Shown here in pieces: positions 1-8,939 of a stretch of DNA of 64,000 bases (its first letter is position 1; each line of letters starts with the position of its first letter). Origin of the DNA: Saccharibacter sp. EH611 (GTDB lineage: Bacteria; Pseudomonadota; Alphaproteobacteria; Acetobacterales; Acetobacteraceae); NCBI RefSeq assembly GCF_009834765.1, contig NZ_WVHP01000022.1, positions 62,001 through 126,000 on the forward strand, given 5' to 3'. The position numbers and the translations under genes were made by a program. The notes under the pieces were generated by a model. That model worked only from the letters and a program-made list of their open reading frames with translations, did no database searches and was not told the origin of the DNA.

Positions 1-1716
1 ATTGGTGGGATCGGCAAAGGTCACCTTGTGCGTGAGATTGATGCCCTTGATGGGATTATGGGCAAAGCGGCTGATCGGGCTGGTATTCATTTTAAGCTGC
101 TTAATCGCTCCAAAGGGCCTGCTGTTCATGGCCCGCGTGCGCAAGCGGATCGCTCTCTCTATCGTGCAGCGGTGCAGGAGCTGTTGCGCGCGACACCCAA
201 TCTTGTGATTGAGGCGGGGGCTGTGGGGGATCTGATCGTTGACGATCAGCGCGTGAGCGGTGTGGTGTGTGAAGATGGCCGTCGCTATCATGCGGGCGCT
301 GTGGTGATTACCAGTGGGACGTTCCTGCGCGGGGTGATCCATACCGGTGATGTCAAAGAAAAAGCGGGGCGTATTGGGGAAGCCCCCGCCACGCAGCTTG
401 GGGAGCGACTTGAGGCGCTTGGCCTTGCTATGGGGCGGTTAAAAACAGGCACCCCTCCTCGTCTTGCGCGCGATAGCATTGATTGGGAGAGCTTGCCTGC
501 TGATGTGGGGGATGAGGAGCCAGAGGCTTTTAGTGCGCTCACGTCTGAGCTGCCTCATCGTCAGCTGACCTGTCGAATTACCCACACAACGGCAGAGACC
601 CATCAGATTATTCGTGACAATTTGCATCTCTCCGCCATGTACGGGGGAGAAATTGTTGGGCGTGGGCCGCGCTATTGCCCATCTATTGAAGATAAAATCA
701 TTCGTTTTGCAGGGCGTGATAGCCATCAGGTTTTTCTGGAGCCGGAGGGACTGCCTGAAAATCCCGGCGGTGACTTGGTGTATCCGAACGGAATCAGCAC
801 GTCCCTGCCCGCTTCCGTTCAAGAGAAAATGATTGCCAGCATGCCGGGGTTGGAAAATGCCCGGATCGTGACACCGGGCTATGCGGTTGAATATGACTAT
901 GTCGATCCACGCGAGTTGCGTCCTTCTCTTGAGCTGAGAAAATTGCCGGGGCTGTATCTGGCTGGGCAAATCAACGGCACGACAGGCTATGAAGAAGCTG
1001 GGGCGCAAGGCTTGCTGGCTGGCGTCAATGCGGCGCGTGCTGTGGCGGGCAAAGAACCGCTGACGTTAGGTCGCCATGAGTCTTACTTGGGTGTGTTGGT
1101 TGATGATCTGACCTTGCATGGCATTAGCGAGCCGTACCGCATGTTTACCTCGCGGGCAGAATATCGTCTTCTTCTTCGAGCCGATAATGCGGATTTGCGT
1201 TTAACGCCTAAGGGAATTGAAGCGGGCTGTGTTAGTGATAAACGACGTCAGATTTTTGAAGAAACGGTGCGCCAGATTGATGTGGCGATAGAACGCGCGT
1301 CGGAGAAAATCTTTCTTCCACAGGATCTCAAAAAACAGGGGATCGAGGTGTCTCAAGATGGACGGCGGCGGAGCTTGCTTGATGTTCTTGCGACCCAAGC
1401 GCAGGACGAACAGGTGAAGGCCCTCGCCCCTTGGTATGCGCAGCTTCCTGAGCGTGTCCGCCGTCATGTGCAGACAGAAGCACGGTATGGGGGGTATCTC
1501 CGCCGGCAAGAGCGCGATATTGCTCAGCTACAAAGTGAAACGGGGCTGCAACTTCCCGATGATCTGGACTACAGTGCGATTGGTGGGTTAAGCCGTGAAA
1601 TGCAAGAGCGCCTTTCAGAAGCACGCCCACCTAACTTTGCAGCAGCGCAGCGTGTGCGTGGCCTAACGCCGGCTGCGTTGGTTGCTCTGCTTGCGCATGT
1701 CAGGAGTCGATCATGA
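1..1716 (+). CDS. mnmG: MnmG (GidA), tRNA uridine-5-carboxymethylaminomethyl modification enzyme, 5'-truncated by window edge
   Basis: FAD-dependent enzyme that works with MnmE to place the cm(nm)5 group on U34 of several tRNAs in the cytoplasm. The frame is open from base 1 and reads [17 protein letters not shown] before the first possible internal start (GTG 28), so the gene enters from the left and its N-terminal FAD-binding motif lies outside the window. Family hallmarks visible are [12 protein letters not shown], the SIEDKI and HQVFLEPEG stretches, and [18 protein letters not shown] followed by the C-terminal helical domain ending LAHVRSRS. The stop overlaps the rsmG start in an ATGA, so the two genes are translationally coupled. 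Identification is secure. Only the missing N-terminus is uncertain. Confidence 0.97.
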   Translation: MGGIGKGHLVREIDALDGIMGKAADRAGIHFKLLNRSKGPAVHGPRAQADRSLYRAAVQELLRATPNLVIEAGAVGDLIVDDQRVSGVVCEDGRRYHAGAVVITSGTFLRGVIHTGDVKEKAGRIGEAPATQLGERLEALGLAMGRLKTGTPPRLARDSIDWESLPADVGDEEPEAFSALTSELPHRQLTCRITHTTAETHQIIRDNLHLSAMYGGEIVGRGPRYCPSIEDKIIRFAGRDSHQVFLEPEGLPENPGGDLVYPNGISTSLPASVQEKMIASMPGLENARIVTPGYAVEYDYVDPRELRPSLELRKLPGLYLAGQINGTTGYEEAGAQGLLAGVNAARAVAGKEPLTLGRHESYLGVLVDDLTLHGISEPYRMFTSRAEYRLLLRADNADLRLTPKGIEAGCVSDKRRQIFEETVRQIDVAIERASEKIFLPQDLKKQGIEVSQDGRRRSLLDVLATQAQDEQVKALAPWYAQLPERVRRHVQTEARYGGYLRRQERDIAQLQSETGLQLPDDLDYSAIGGLSREMQERLSEARPPNFAAAQRVRGLTPAALVALLAHVRSRS

Positions 1717-2291
1717 CAGGTGTTTCACGTGAAACGCATGAGAAACTAGAGCGATTTGCCGCCCTGTTAGAGCAATGGAATAGCCGCATTAACCTCATTA
1801 GCCCCCGCGATATGGCCCATCTTTGGTCGCGCCATATTGAGGATAGTGTGCAGCTGACGGCGCATATTCCTGCGGGGGCACGCATGATTGACCTAGGCTC
1901 AGGGGGTGGTTTTCCCGGTCTTATTCTTGCGATGGCGACGGGCAATCCGGTGACATTGATCGAATCCGACCAACGTAAATGTGCTTTTCTGCGTGAAGCA
2001 AGCCGACTATGCGGGGTAAAGACAACGGTCATTGCAAAACGAATTGAGGCTGCTGAGGTCGAGCCAGCGGATATTATCACCGCGCGTGCCCTCGCTCCAT
2101 TGTCGCGATTGCTCGGTTGGGCAGAGCCGCTTTTGAAAAAAGACGGGTTTTGTTTGTTTTTAAAAGGGCGAAAAGCCTCAGATGAGTTGACCGACGCTGC
2201 CCGTGACTGGCACATGACAACAGAAAGCTTCCCCAGCCAGTCCAGTGAGGACGGCGTTCTTCTTAAAATTAGTGAACTTAAACGTGTCTAA
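1713..2291 (+). CDS. rsmG: RsmG (GidB), 16S rRNA m7G527 methyltransferase
   Basis: SAM-dependent methyltransferase that makes 7-methylguanosine at G527 (E. coli numbering) of 16S rRNA. It is 192 residues, close to the family norm. The SAM-binding motif I is [13 protein letters not shown] (about residues 51-63), followed by [17 protein letters not shown], in which the acidic residue contacts the SAM ribose, and later [10 protein letters not shown]. The ATG overlaps the mnmG stop. The first codons encode MTGVSRET, and this VSRET stretch is the translation of a parS-like palindrome (listed separately). The 3' end overlaps the likely parA start. Order and spacing are the classic alphaproteobacterial mnmG-rsmG-parA-parB arrangement. 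Confidence 0.96.
   Translation: MTGVSRETHEKLERFAALLEQWNSRINLISPRDMAHLWSRHIEDSVQLTAHIPAGARMIDLGSGGGFPGLILAMATGNPVTLIESDQRKCAFLREASRLCGVKTTVIAKRIEAAEVEPADIITARALAPLSRLLGWAEPLLKKDGFCLFLKGRKASDELTDAARDWHMTTESFPSQSSEDGVLLKISELKRV
1721..1736. promoter_or_regulatory. parS-like centromere site inside rsmG
   Basis: TGTTTCACGTGAAACG matches the widely conserved chromosomal parS 16-mer (TGTTTCACGTGAAACA) at 15 of 16 positions and is palindromic apart from the last base. ParB dimers nucleate here and spread. The site encodes V-S-R-E-T near the N-terminus of RsmG, so it is both coding and a centromere element. It lies about 1.3 kb upstream of parB. I saw no second copy when scanning the window for the CACGTG core. 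Confidence 0.85.
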
Positions 2292-3072
2292 AGAGCCTTC
2301 ACACAACACTCGAATTATCGCCATTGCGAACCAAAAAGGCGGGGTGGGAAAAACCACAACCAGCCTTAACCTTGCGGCAGCTCTTGCTCAGCATCAGCGT
2401 GTTTTGTTGGTGGATCTTGACCCGCAAGGGAATGCCTCAACGGGGCTTGGCGTTGAGTATGACCAGCGAAGCCGGGGGAGCTATAGTGCCCTTGTGGGCG
2501 ATGAAGAGCCTTCCACCCTTCCCCAACCCAGTGCGATTGAACAGCTTGACGTGATCCCTGCGAATGGAGACCTCGCTGGTGCGGAATTGGAAATTATGGA
2601 TGGGGAGCGCCGCGAATATCGCCTGCACGATGCGTTGCAGCAGGTGAAAGACCGGTATGATACGATCCTCATTGATTGCCCGCCGAGCTTAGGGCTGTTG
2701 ACACTCAATGCCCTCATAATCGCTCAAAGTGTTTTGGTGCCACTGCAATGTGAGTTTTTCGCTCTTGAGGGGATTAGCCAGCTTGTGCGCACGATCGATC
2801 GGGTGCGGCATGCCTTTAATGCAGACCTCCATCTCGAGGGGATCGTGCTGACGATGTATGACCGGCGGAATAATCTTTCCGCTTTGGTGGCGGAAGATGC
2901 GCGCGGTTTCTTCGGGGATCAAGTGTTTCAAACGCTGATTCCGCGCAACGTTCGTATTCCTGAAGCGCAAAGTCATGGACAGTCGGTGTTGACCTATGCG
3001 CGGCGTTCTTCAGGGGCGGAAGCCTATATGGCGCTCGCAGAAGAATTGATAGCGCGTCAGAAGAAGGGATAA
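2284..3072 (+). CDS. parA: ParA (Soj-type) chromosome partitioning ATPase
   Basis: Deviant Walker ATPase that forms a nucleoid gradient and moves ParB-parS complexes. The deviant Walker A motif is KGGVGKTTTSLNLAAAL. Next come VLLVDLDPQGNASTGLG (Walker A') and DTILIDCPPSLGLLTLNAL (Walker B), and the C-terminus is VRIPEAQSHGQSVLTYARRSSGAEAY. An upstream GTG at 2245 would give 275 residues. I prefer the GTG at 2284, which gives [20 protein letters not shown] (262 residues, the usual Soj length). No strong ribosome binding site is visible for either start, which fits coupling to rsmG, with which it overlaps by 8 bases. Confidence 0.95.
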   Translation: MSKEPSHNTRIIAIANQKGGVGKTTTSLNLAAALAQHQRVLLVDLDPQGNASTGLGVEYDQRSRGSYSALVGDEEPSTLPQPSAIEQLDVIPANGDLAGAELEIMDGERREYRLHDALQQVKDRYDTILIDCPPSLGLLTLNALIIAQSVLVPLQCEFFALEGISQLVRTIDRVRHAFNADLHLEGIVLTMYDRRNNLSALVAEDARGFFGDQVFQTLIPRNVRIPEAQSHGQSVLTYARRSSGAEAYMALAEELIARQKKG

Positions 3073-3076
3073 GGCG

Positions 3077-3973
3077 ATGGCCAAAAAGGGACCCCCACAA
3101 CGACTAGGCCGTGGGTTGGCTGCTTTGTTGGGCGATCAAGCGCCAGTTCTCGCACGGGCGGGTCATAAAACAGCGAAGGAGACGGACATCGTGAACCAGC
3201 CCGGCACTCTTGCTGTTGACTTGCTCGCGCCGAGCCCTTTCCAGCCGCGTGTGCATATGGATTCTGATAAGCTTAATGAGCTTGCGGATTCCATTCGGTC
3301 ACGTGGGGTGATTCAGCCTCTTCTTGTAAGACCAAATCCCGATAAAGAAGGTCACTATCAAATCATCGCTGGGGAGCGTCGCTGGCGGGCCTCGCAACGT
3401 GCGGGGCTGCATGAAGTCCCGGTGCATATTCGTATGCTTGATGATACGGACGCGATGGCAGCTGCAATGGTGGAAAACCTTCAGCGTTCTGATCTTAATC
3501 CGATCGAAGAAGCCGTTGGGTTGCAGCGTTTGCTGCAGGAATATCATCTCACGCAAGAAGAGTTGGCGGGCGCTGTTGGGAAATCACGTTCTCATATAAC
3601 CAACACGATTAGGCTGCTTAACCTGCCTCAAAAATTGTTGCAGCATGTGCGTGATGGGCTGCTTAGCGCTGGGCATGCGCGTGCTCTCCTCGGCCATCCA
3701 GACCCTGTTGCGGCGATGGCGGTTGTATTGGACAAAGGGCTCAATGTTCGCCAGACAGAAGCGCTCGTAGCGCAAGCTAATCGTGCAGTGGAGGGCGGCT
3801 CCTCTACTCAAGAGCGCGCCCCTGAAATTACACGGCTGGAAGAAGATCTTTCTTTGAAGCTGGGGCTTAAAACACAGATTAAATTTAACGGGAAAAGCGG
3901 TTCGCTTAAAATTAGCTATCGCTCTTTAGAGCAATTTGAAGAACTTATGCGTGTTTTACAGGCAGAACGTTAA
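3077..3973 (+). CDS. parB: ParB (Spo0J-type) chromosome partitioning protein
   Basis: CTPase and DNA clamp that loads at parS. It begins with the RLGRGLAALLGD signature (residues 8-19). The ParB/Srx CTP-binding region has PFQPRVHMD and the catalytic box IIAGERRWRASQRAG. The DNA-binding helix-turn-helix is around LAGAVGKSRSHITNTIRLLNLP, and a C-terminal dimerisation domain ends MRVLQAER. Length (298) is standard. It starts 4 bases after parA, preceded by AAGAAGGGATAAGGCG, which holds good ribosome binding sequence. It ends the operon. A short imperfect hairpin follows, but without a T-tract. Confidence 0.97.
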   Translation: MAKKGPPQRLGRGLAALLGDQAPVLARAGHKTAKETDIVNQPGTLAVDLLAPSPFQPRVHMDSDKLNELADSIRSRGVIQPLLVRPNPDKEGHYQIIAGERRWRASQRAGLHEVPVHIRMLDDTDAMAAAMVENLQRSDLNPIEEAVGLQRLLQEYHLTQEELAGAVGKSRSHITNTIRLLNLPQKLLQHVRDGLLSAGHARALLGHPDPVAAMAVVLDKGLNVRQTEALVAQANRAVEGGSSTQERAPEITRLEEDLSLKLGLKTQIKFNGKSGSLKISYRSLEQFEELMRVLQAER

Positions 3974-4033
3974 AAAAAGCTCTTGCGGTCTTTCGCAGAG
4001 GCTGCTAGAAAATCGCCAACGACTACCGGTTAT

Positions 4034-4109
<76 letters not shown>

Positions 4110-4172
4110 TAACCGGGTCGTTCCTTCCCTAAAAATCAGGATGCGAGCTAAAGCGACGCAGTAAGATAGACC

Positions 4173-4517
4173 ATGTTTCTTGTTAAGGTACTGATTTCAG
4201 GTCTTCTGATTGCGGTTGTTTCGAGTGTTGCGCGACGTCATCCTGGGTTTGGTGCGCTTATTGCAGCCCTCCCCCTTATATCTGTCTTGGGAATGGTGTG
4301 GCTATGGCTTGAAAAGCCAGACCCATCCCTGATGGCAAACCACACAGAGGCGACCTTTTGGTATGTCTTGCCGTCGTTACCGATGTTTTTAGTGATGCCC
4401 TTTTTATTACGGCATGGCATGGATTTTTGGCTCGTACTAGCCATTGGCTGTAGCCTGACCTGCGTGCTGTATTTGTTGGTCACATGGGTCGGTTCACAAT
4501 GTGGTTTGAAGCTCTAA
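4173..4517 (+). CDS. DUF3147-like small integral membrane protein
   Basis: 114-residue protein of unknown function with four predicted membrane helices: about residues 2-20 (LVKVLISGLLIAVVSSVA), 27-45 (GALIAALPLISVLGMVWLW), 64-80 and 86-107. The pattern LIAALPLISVLGMVWLW followed by FWYVLPSLPMFLVMPFLLRHGMDFWLVL is what I associate with the DUF3147 family, whose members are four-helix inner-membrane proteins. It stands alone between tRNA-Lys and the double-kinase gene, with 63 bases after the tRNA. No role can be inferred from context. Confidence 0.75.
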   Translation: MFLVKVLISGLLIAVVSSVARRHPGFGALIAALPLISVLGMVWLWLEKPDPSLMANHTEATFWYVLPSLPMFLVMPFLLRHGMDFWLVLAIGCSLTCVLYLLVTWVGSQCGLKL

Positions 4518-4573
4518 TGAAGCCCTCTATCTCTTTAGGGTAAAAAGCCATATCATCGCGCCTTTCACTAGGT

Positions 4574-6001
4574 ATGAGGCCCCGTTTTATGTGTGCAGAC
4601 CTCCCTCCCCTAACGCCTATTTCAGGACGTAAACAGCCCGTTATTGCTCTTATTGGGTGTGATGGGAGTGGGAAATCGACGGTTGGCTCTGTGTTGTTGG
4701 AAGAAATGTCCAAACAGCGCCCGACGGCCTTTTGTCATTTAGGCAAGCAAGCGGGAAATTTGGAGCGTGCCCTTGGTCCTGTTCCATTCATCGGTTCGTT
4801 GGTCAGTAAAAAAGCGAAGAGTGAAAATAAGCGGATACAAACGGGGAAGAAAGCAACCTCTGTTGCCATTATCACAGGCTTTATTTTGTCCATGCGTCGC
4901 GTTGTGCGTTTCTCCAAAATGCGTTGGTGGCATCGGCGAGGCTATGCGATTTTAACGGATCGTTATCCCCAAAATAGCCTTCCCGGCCCTATGGATGGCC
5001 CGACCGTTGCTAATCTGAACTTTACCCAGCATTGGGCGGGGCTATTAAGTCGTTTTGAGCGTGTGTTTTATGCACGTATGGCTCGTTTTAAGCCTGACTT
5101 AGTGATCCGATTGCATGTAGATATTGAAACAGCATTGCAGCGTAAGCCGGATCATGTGCGTTTTAAGCTTGAGCGTAAAATTAGTGATCTGCCGAAGCTT
5201 AGTTTTAATGGCGCTCCTATCTTAGAGCTTGATTCCACACAACCACTGGAAACAGTGCTGACGCACGCCAAAGAGGCTGTGGATCAGGTCTTGTCTCTCT
5301 ATCCAGCACCAGAATCTCAGCGCGAAGGGGTTCTTGTTTCTCTTGTCGGGTGTGATGGGAGTGGCAAATCGAGCTTAAGCGCGGATCTCGTAAAGTGCTT
5401 GGGGCGGATGCGCCCCACACTGTACGGCTATTTAGGGCTTGGTTCTGGTGACCTTGGCCGTCGTATCGGAACATGGCCGCTTATTGGGCCGTGGCTCGAA
5501 GGAAAGCTGACAAAGAAGGCAAAAAAGACACGAACAAAGGGAGAGAAAATTCCCGGTTTAATCACGGCCTTGGTTGTCTTCGGGTTTTCGTTGCTACGCT
5601 ATAAGCGGTTTCTTCACGTTAAAAAGGCCGTTGAGCATGGTCATTTTGTCATTACGGATCGCTATCCCCAAGATGAGATCCCTGGGCAATGTGATGGGCC
5701 TGGTTTGTCCGCCGCGCAGACGAATAATCCGATTATCCGTCTATTAGCGCGGATAGAGCGACGCTTGTATCAGAAGATCGCGGCTTATCGTCCTGATCTT
5801 GTGGTTGTTTTAGATGTTGACGTGGATACAGCGCTCAGCCGTAAGCCCGATCATGACCGGGACGCACTCCAGACCAAAATCGAGCTTATGCCTCAGCTTA
5901 CTTTTGGAGGAGCAGAGTGCGTTCATGTGGATGCGCGGCAGGCGTATTTGGCTGTGAAAGAGGATATTGTTGCGCAGCTACGCAAAAAGCGCCTGATTTA
6001 A
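4574..6001 (+). CDS. Tandem thymidylate-kinase-like protein (two P-loop kinase domains in one chain)
   Basis: 475 residues consisting of two clearly homologous kinase domains. Domain 1 has Walker A GCDGSGKST (residues 28-36) and DRYPQ (D129-R130-Y131). Domain 2 has GCDGSGKSS (259-267) and DRYPQ (D362-R363-Y364). Both end in the same pattern, TALxRKPDH (TALQRKPDH and TALSRKPDH), then K-I-x3-P-x-L-x-F-x-G-A. The DRY and Arg-rich lid motifs are those of thymidylate-kinase-like P-loop kinases, which phosphorylate nucleotides or related phosphorylated acceptors. Each domain also carries an insert with a short hydrophobic stretch (IITGFILSM, LVVFGFSLL) not expected in housekeeping dTMP kinase, so the substrate is probably different. 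An alternative ATG at 4589 has GAGG upstream and may be the true start. It converges on the CHAD-like gene with a 4 bp overlap. Confidence 0.8.
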   Translation: MRPRFMCADLPPLTPISGRKQPVIALIGCDGSGKSTVGSVLLEEMSKQRPTAFCHLGKQAGNLERALGPVPFIGSLVSKKAKSENKRIQTGKKATSVAIITGFILSMRRVVRFSKMRWWHRRGYAILTDRYPQNSLPGPMDGPTVANLNFTQHWAGLLSRFERVFYARMARFKPDLVIRLHVDIETALQRKPDHVRFKLERKISDLPKLSFNGAPILELDSTQPLETVLTHAKEAVDQVLSLYPAPESQREGVLVSLVGCDGSGKSSLSADLVKCLGRMRPTLYGYLGLGSGDLGRRIGTWPLIGPWLEGKLTKKAKKTRTKGEKIPGLITALVVFGFSLLRYKRFLHVKKAVEHGHFVITDRYPQDEIPGQCDGPGLSAAQTNNPIIRLLARIERRLYQKIAAYRPDLVVVLDVDVDTALSRKPDHDRDALQTKIELMPQLTFGGAECVHVDARQAYLAVKEDIVAQLRKKRLI

Positions 6002-6873
6002 TCAGGCGTTAACGCTTTAGAACGGGTGAGGAAAACCGTAATACGTTTGACAATCTCACGGGGGGCTTCAAAGCGGTCACGACGGTAATGTTGTGTGCCG
6101 TTGAGTTTCTTTTCGATCAAATCATCATGCATATCGCCCATCATGCCGTTAATGGTGGCGAGATATTCTGAGAGTTGGTTGAGAGCGTCGCTTGGGCGAA
6201 TGGTTCGTAGTGAATCATTATAAGCGACGCGCCGACTAATGATCTTGCGCATGATATGAAACTCATGGCCTGTTGTTGCATCCAGTGTTTCCATAAGCTG
6301 TGCGAGCTTAGCGTTCTGTTTGTGCTGATAAGCGAGCACGCCTTCTGGGCTATCTAGACGTAACGTAAGAAGCGATAGCTGGATGAGCCAATAAAAGGCT
6401 GGGGTTAAGGCAACCCAAAGGAAGCAGCCATTGATGAATGTGCTGAGACGTTGGTTGTTTTTAAAAGCGTCCTGCATATTGCCCATAATAATGGTGACGA
6501 TATGCAAAATGAGTGGATAACGATGTGCTTTACTGAGGTTCGCGCAGGCAAAGCGCATATGTTTGAACTTGGCCCGTGCGTATTTAAAGGCTCGTTGTTC
6601 ATCAACAGATGCATGGCCTGTGCATGCGATGCGTTTTGTGAGCGCTCGAAATTGCGGACGATGAACGCCAAACTCGAGCAGTTGCCAGCAGAGACGATAA
6701 TTCTCCATAATTTCTTCAGAAGTTGAGCGAGGCAGGACGTCTGAAGGAAGGGGCGTGTTGGGATGGGGAACGTCGTCAAGCAAGACATAGTTGAAGACAG
6801 TCTCAAGGGATTCTTGAGAACAGCGAGGGTTCTGTAAGCGTTTAAGGCGGGCAGGAAGGGAAAAAGGCAACAT
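5998..6873 (-). CDS. CHAD-like helical protein of unknown function
   Basis: About 291 residues from ATG 6873, or 295 from GTG 6885, which directly abuts the flippase stop. No signal peptide. The protein is helical and rich in His, Arg and Lys. A stretch near residue 203 (HEFHIMRKIISRRVAYNDSL) followed by LSEYLATINGMMGDMHDD has the H-x3-RK-x4-R-x2-Y ... L-x-x-x-N-x-x-x-G-x-x-x-D spacing of the CHAD domain, whose known members bind polyphosphate. An earlier segment (ARAKFKHMRFACANL ... MGNMQDAF) looks like a weaker second copy. This is a pattern match by eye, not a confirmed domain. It is the last gene of the minus-strand operon that starts with the PLP protein. Confidence 0.6.
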   Translation of the reverse strand: MLPFSLPARLKRLQNPRCSQESLETVFNYVLLDDVPHPNTPLPSDVLPRSTSEEIMENYRLCWQLLEFGVHRPQFRALTKRIACTGHASVDEQRAFKYARAKFKHMRFACANLSKAHRYPLILHIVTIIMGNMQDAFKNNQRLSTFINGCFLWVALTPAFYWLIQLSLLTLRLDSPEGVLAYQHKQNAKLAQLMETLDATTGHEFHIMRKIISRRVAYNDSLRTIRPSDALNQLSEYLATINGMMGDMHDDLIEKKLNGTQHYRRDRFEAPREIVKRITVFLTRSKALTPD

Positions 6874-6885
6874 ACTCACGAACAC

Positions 6886-8223
6886 CTAAAGAGCTTCTTC
6901 TCGTTCATGGGGAGGAATAATATGGCGACGACGGATGAAGGTGGCCATCGTTAGGATAAAGGTCAGGAAGGTGAGCCATACCATGCCTAACGCATAAGCG
7001 AGGCCCGCTCCGTTAAGGCCGTAATGACGGCTCATAAAGATCAGGAACGGAATATAGCAGGTTACGCTGATCAGTTGCACGACCATGATATATTTCGCCC
7101 GTCCTGCCGTATAGAGCACCCCTTCCATCGACAAGCCCGCCATAAAGAAAATAAGCGCTGGGGACATCCAGGCCATCAGGGGAGCGGCGCTGGCATAGCG
7201 ATGGCCAAAAAGACTAATCACAGGAGCGCCGCCGATATAGACGAGAGCCGTTGCGGCAACCCCAACGAGAGCGGAAAGAAGAGATGTGCGTAGAGCTAGT
7301 TTCCATGGCCGTATGGTGCGAGGGTCGAGGCGCACAACTTCTGGATAATAGCTTTTTTCAAGAAGTTTTGCTGGGCGTTGTACGGCATCAAGAAAGGTTA
7401 ACGCCAGCGTATACATACCAGAAGAGGCCGTCCCTAAAAGGCGACCAATGATGAGGTTACTGACAGGTTCCCAAGCTGTTTCGAGTAAGGTGGTGAGACT
7501 GGCTGTCCAGACAAACCCCCACATGCCTTTAGGCATGTGGCGAGCGGCTTCGAAAAGACTTGGTTTGAGAGCATCAAGCATCTTTCGACGTCGGAGTTCT
7601 ACGACGGCGCCTGCCCACATATAAAGCTGTCCTGCTAGGATTCCGGCATACCAAGCGAGGACAAAACCAGCTAATCCACCATGGAAGATCCACACAAAAA
7701 CACAGATGAGGGATCGGACAAAAGGAGTTGAGACCTGTTGGCGTGCGACGATATCAATACGGTCGAAAAGACGTAAGATCCCGTAAACACTAGAGGCGCC
7801 TATACCGGGGATGAGTGTGCAATAGAGCACGACAAGATGCTTATAACGGGCATGGATGCCAAGCTGATGACCAAAGAGAACCACGGCAATGATTCCGCCA
7901 ATCATCCCAACAAGCCCGGCGCTGACATCGAGTCCGACGGCGAGGCGAATAGCATTTTTAACGCGGTTCTTTTCCCCTTTCTGCCACGGTACCGATCCGT
8001 AATGCAGAACAACCTGCCACGATTGGAATTGCACAATGGCAGAGACGGATTCGATATAGGCCCCAATCATGGTGAGGGCCCCAAAGTCATGAGCGCTCAT
8101 GCCACGGCTGGCACAGGTAAGGGCGAGCAAGCCGAGCAAGGCCCCGATGAGTTTTCCTGACCCGAGCTTCCCCGTATTTTTCAGAATGGACGCAAAAAGA
8201 TCATCATGGAACCATTTTTTCAT
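6886..8223 (-). CDS. Lipopolysaccharide/oligosaccharide flippase-like membrane protein (MOP superfamily)
   Basis: 445 residues with about 12 hydrophobic segments, starting MKKWFHDDLFASILKNTGK. Features typical of Wzx/RfbX-type exporters are the N-terminal GKLIGALLGLLALTCASRGM, a central GRLLGTASSGMYTLALTFLDAVQRPAKLL and the repeated two-helix layout ending FLTFILTMATFIRRR. Such proteins flip undecaprenyl-linked glycans across the inner membrane. I use the ATG at 8223, which overlaps the upstream phosphatase stop as ATGA. An upstream start at 8274 is possible but would overlap more. Its setting in an operon next to dTDP-rhamnose genes supports a role in surface glycan export. Confidence 0.8.
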   Translation of the reverse strand: MKKWFHDDLFASILKNTGKLGSGKLIGALLGLLALTCASRGMSAHDFGALTMIGAYIESVSAIVQFQSWQVVLHYGSVPWQKGEKNRVKNAIRLAVGLDVSAGLVGMIGGIIAVVLFGHQLGIHARYKHLVVLYCTLIPGIGASSVYGILRLFDRIDIVARQQVSTPFVRSLICVFVWIFHGGLAGFVLAWYAGILAGQLYMWAGAVVELRRRKMLDALKPSLFEAARHMPKGMWGFVWTASLTTLLETAWEPVSNLIIGRLLGTASSGMYTLALTFLDAVQRPAKLLEKSYYPEVVRLDPRTIRPWKLALRTSLLSALVGVAATALVYIGGAPVISLFGHRYASAAPLMAWMSPALIFFMAGLSMEGVLYTAGRAKYIMVVQLISVTCYIPFLIFMSRHYGLNGAGLAYALGMVWLTFLTFILTMATFIRRRHIIPPHEREEAL

Positions 8224-8939
8224 ACAGTTTTTTCCCCGAAATCGGGAAGAGCATTTACGCTGATCACGCGCCAATAGCCAGCAATATGCTCAATGATGGA
8301 TACAGAAAGATTTTGGATGGTCAAATGTAGGGCCATATCGGGTGAACATTGTAAAGCATGTGCGAGAGCCATACGAATGGCTCCGCCATGGCTGAGGACA
8401 ACCATGTCACGTCCTGTATGGGTGTGCGCTAGACGCTCTAAACATGAACCAATGCGCTGTTTGACCTGATCCATACTTTCTCCTTCTGGAGGCGTTTCAT
8501 CTGCCGCAATAGACCAGAAAGGGTGCGAGGGTTTACTAAGGAGTGTTGGAAAGGTTGTGTGAGGCTCCCCACTCCATTGCCCCATTGATTGCTCGGTAAA
8601 GTCCGCATCTGTCACGATTGGCGTGGAGAAATGGCCTTCTTTTTGGATTGTCAGGCCTGTTTGATAGGCGCGTTGGAGAGGTGAGCTAAACCATAAGGCA
8701 TCATGTGGCAGGCGACGCGCAAGAGACGCGTAGGCTGGTTGATGGTCTTGTAAAGCGCGGGGGCAGAGCGGGACATCCAGTGTGCCATACATTGTGCGTC
8801 GCGCATCTTCCTCGACCACGCCATGACGGACAAGCCAAAAGCGCGTTGTTCCCGAAGGGAGAGTAGGCCCATCAATGAAATGAGCTTGCGGGTCTAAAGC
8901 TGGGCGGGTGTTCTGTGTCAAACGTGATGCCTTCATCAT
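8220..8939 (-). CDS. Histidine phosphatase family protein (phosphoglycerate mutase-like)
   Basis: 239 residues. The catalytic RHG motif is in FWLVRHGVVEEDARRTMYG (about residues 33-51), with the second conserved region SSPLQRAYQTG (Arg) and the C-terminal VVLSHGGAIRMALAHAL carrying the second catalytic His. Glu in FTEQSMGQWSGE fits the general acid. It is expected to remove phosphate from a small metabolite in the cytoplasm, as in the CobC/GpmB branch, but the substrate is unknown. Start and stop overlap the neighbours by 4 bases each (ATGA), so it belongs tightly to the PLP-phosphatase-flippase-CHAD operon. An N-terminal extension of about 30 residues precedes the core. Confidence 0.87.
   Translation of the reverse strand: MMKASRLTQNTRPALDPQAHFIDGPTLPSGTTRFWLVRHGVVEEDARRTMYGTLDVPLCPRALQDHQPAYASLARRLPHDALWFSSPLQRAYQTGLTIQKEGHFSTPIVTDADFTEQSMGQWSGEPHTTFPTLLSKPSHPFWSIAADETPPEGESMDQVKQRIGSCLERLAHTHTGRDMVVLSHGGAIRMALAHALQCSPDMALHLTIQNLSVSIIEHIAGYWRVISVNALPDFGEKTV

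Noticed and set aside
439-1008. 189-codon minus-strand ORF inside mnmG
   Set aside because: Antisense shadow of the conserved mnmG frame.
3974-4011. Hairpin after parB as a terminator
   Set aside because: The stem is imperfect and there is no T-tract, so it is not called.
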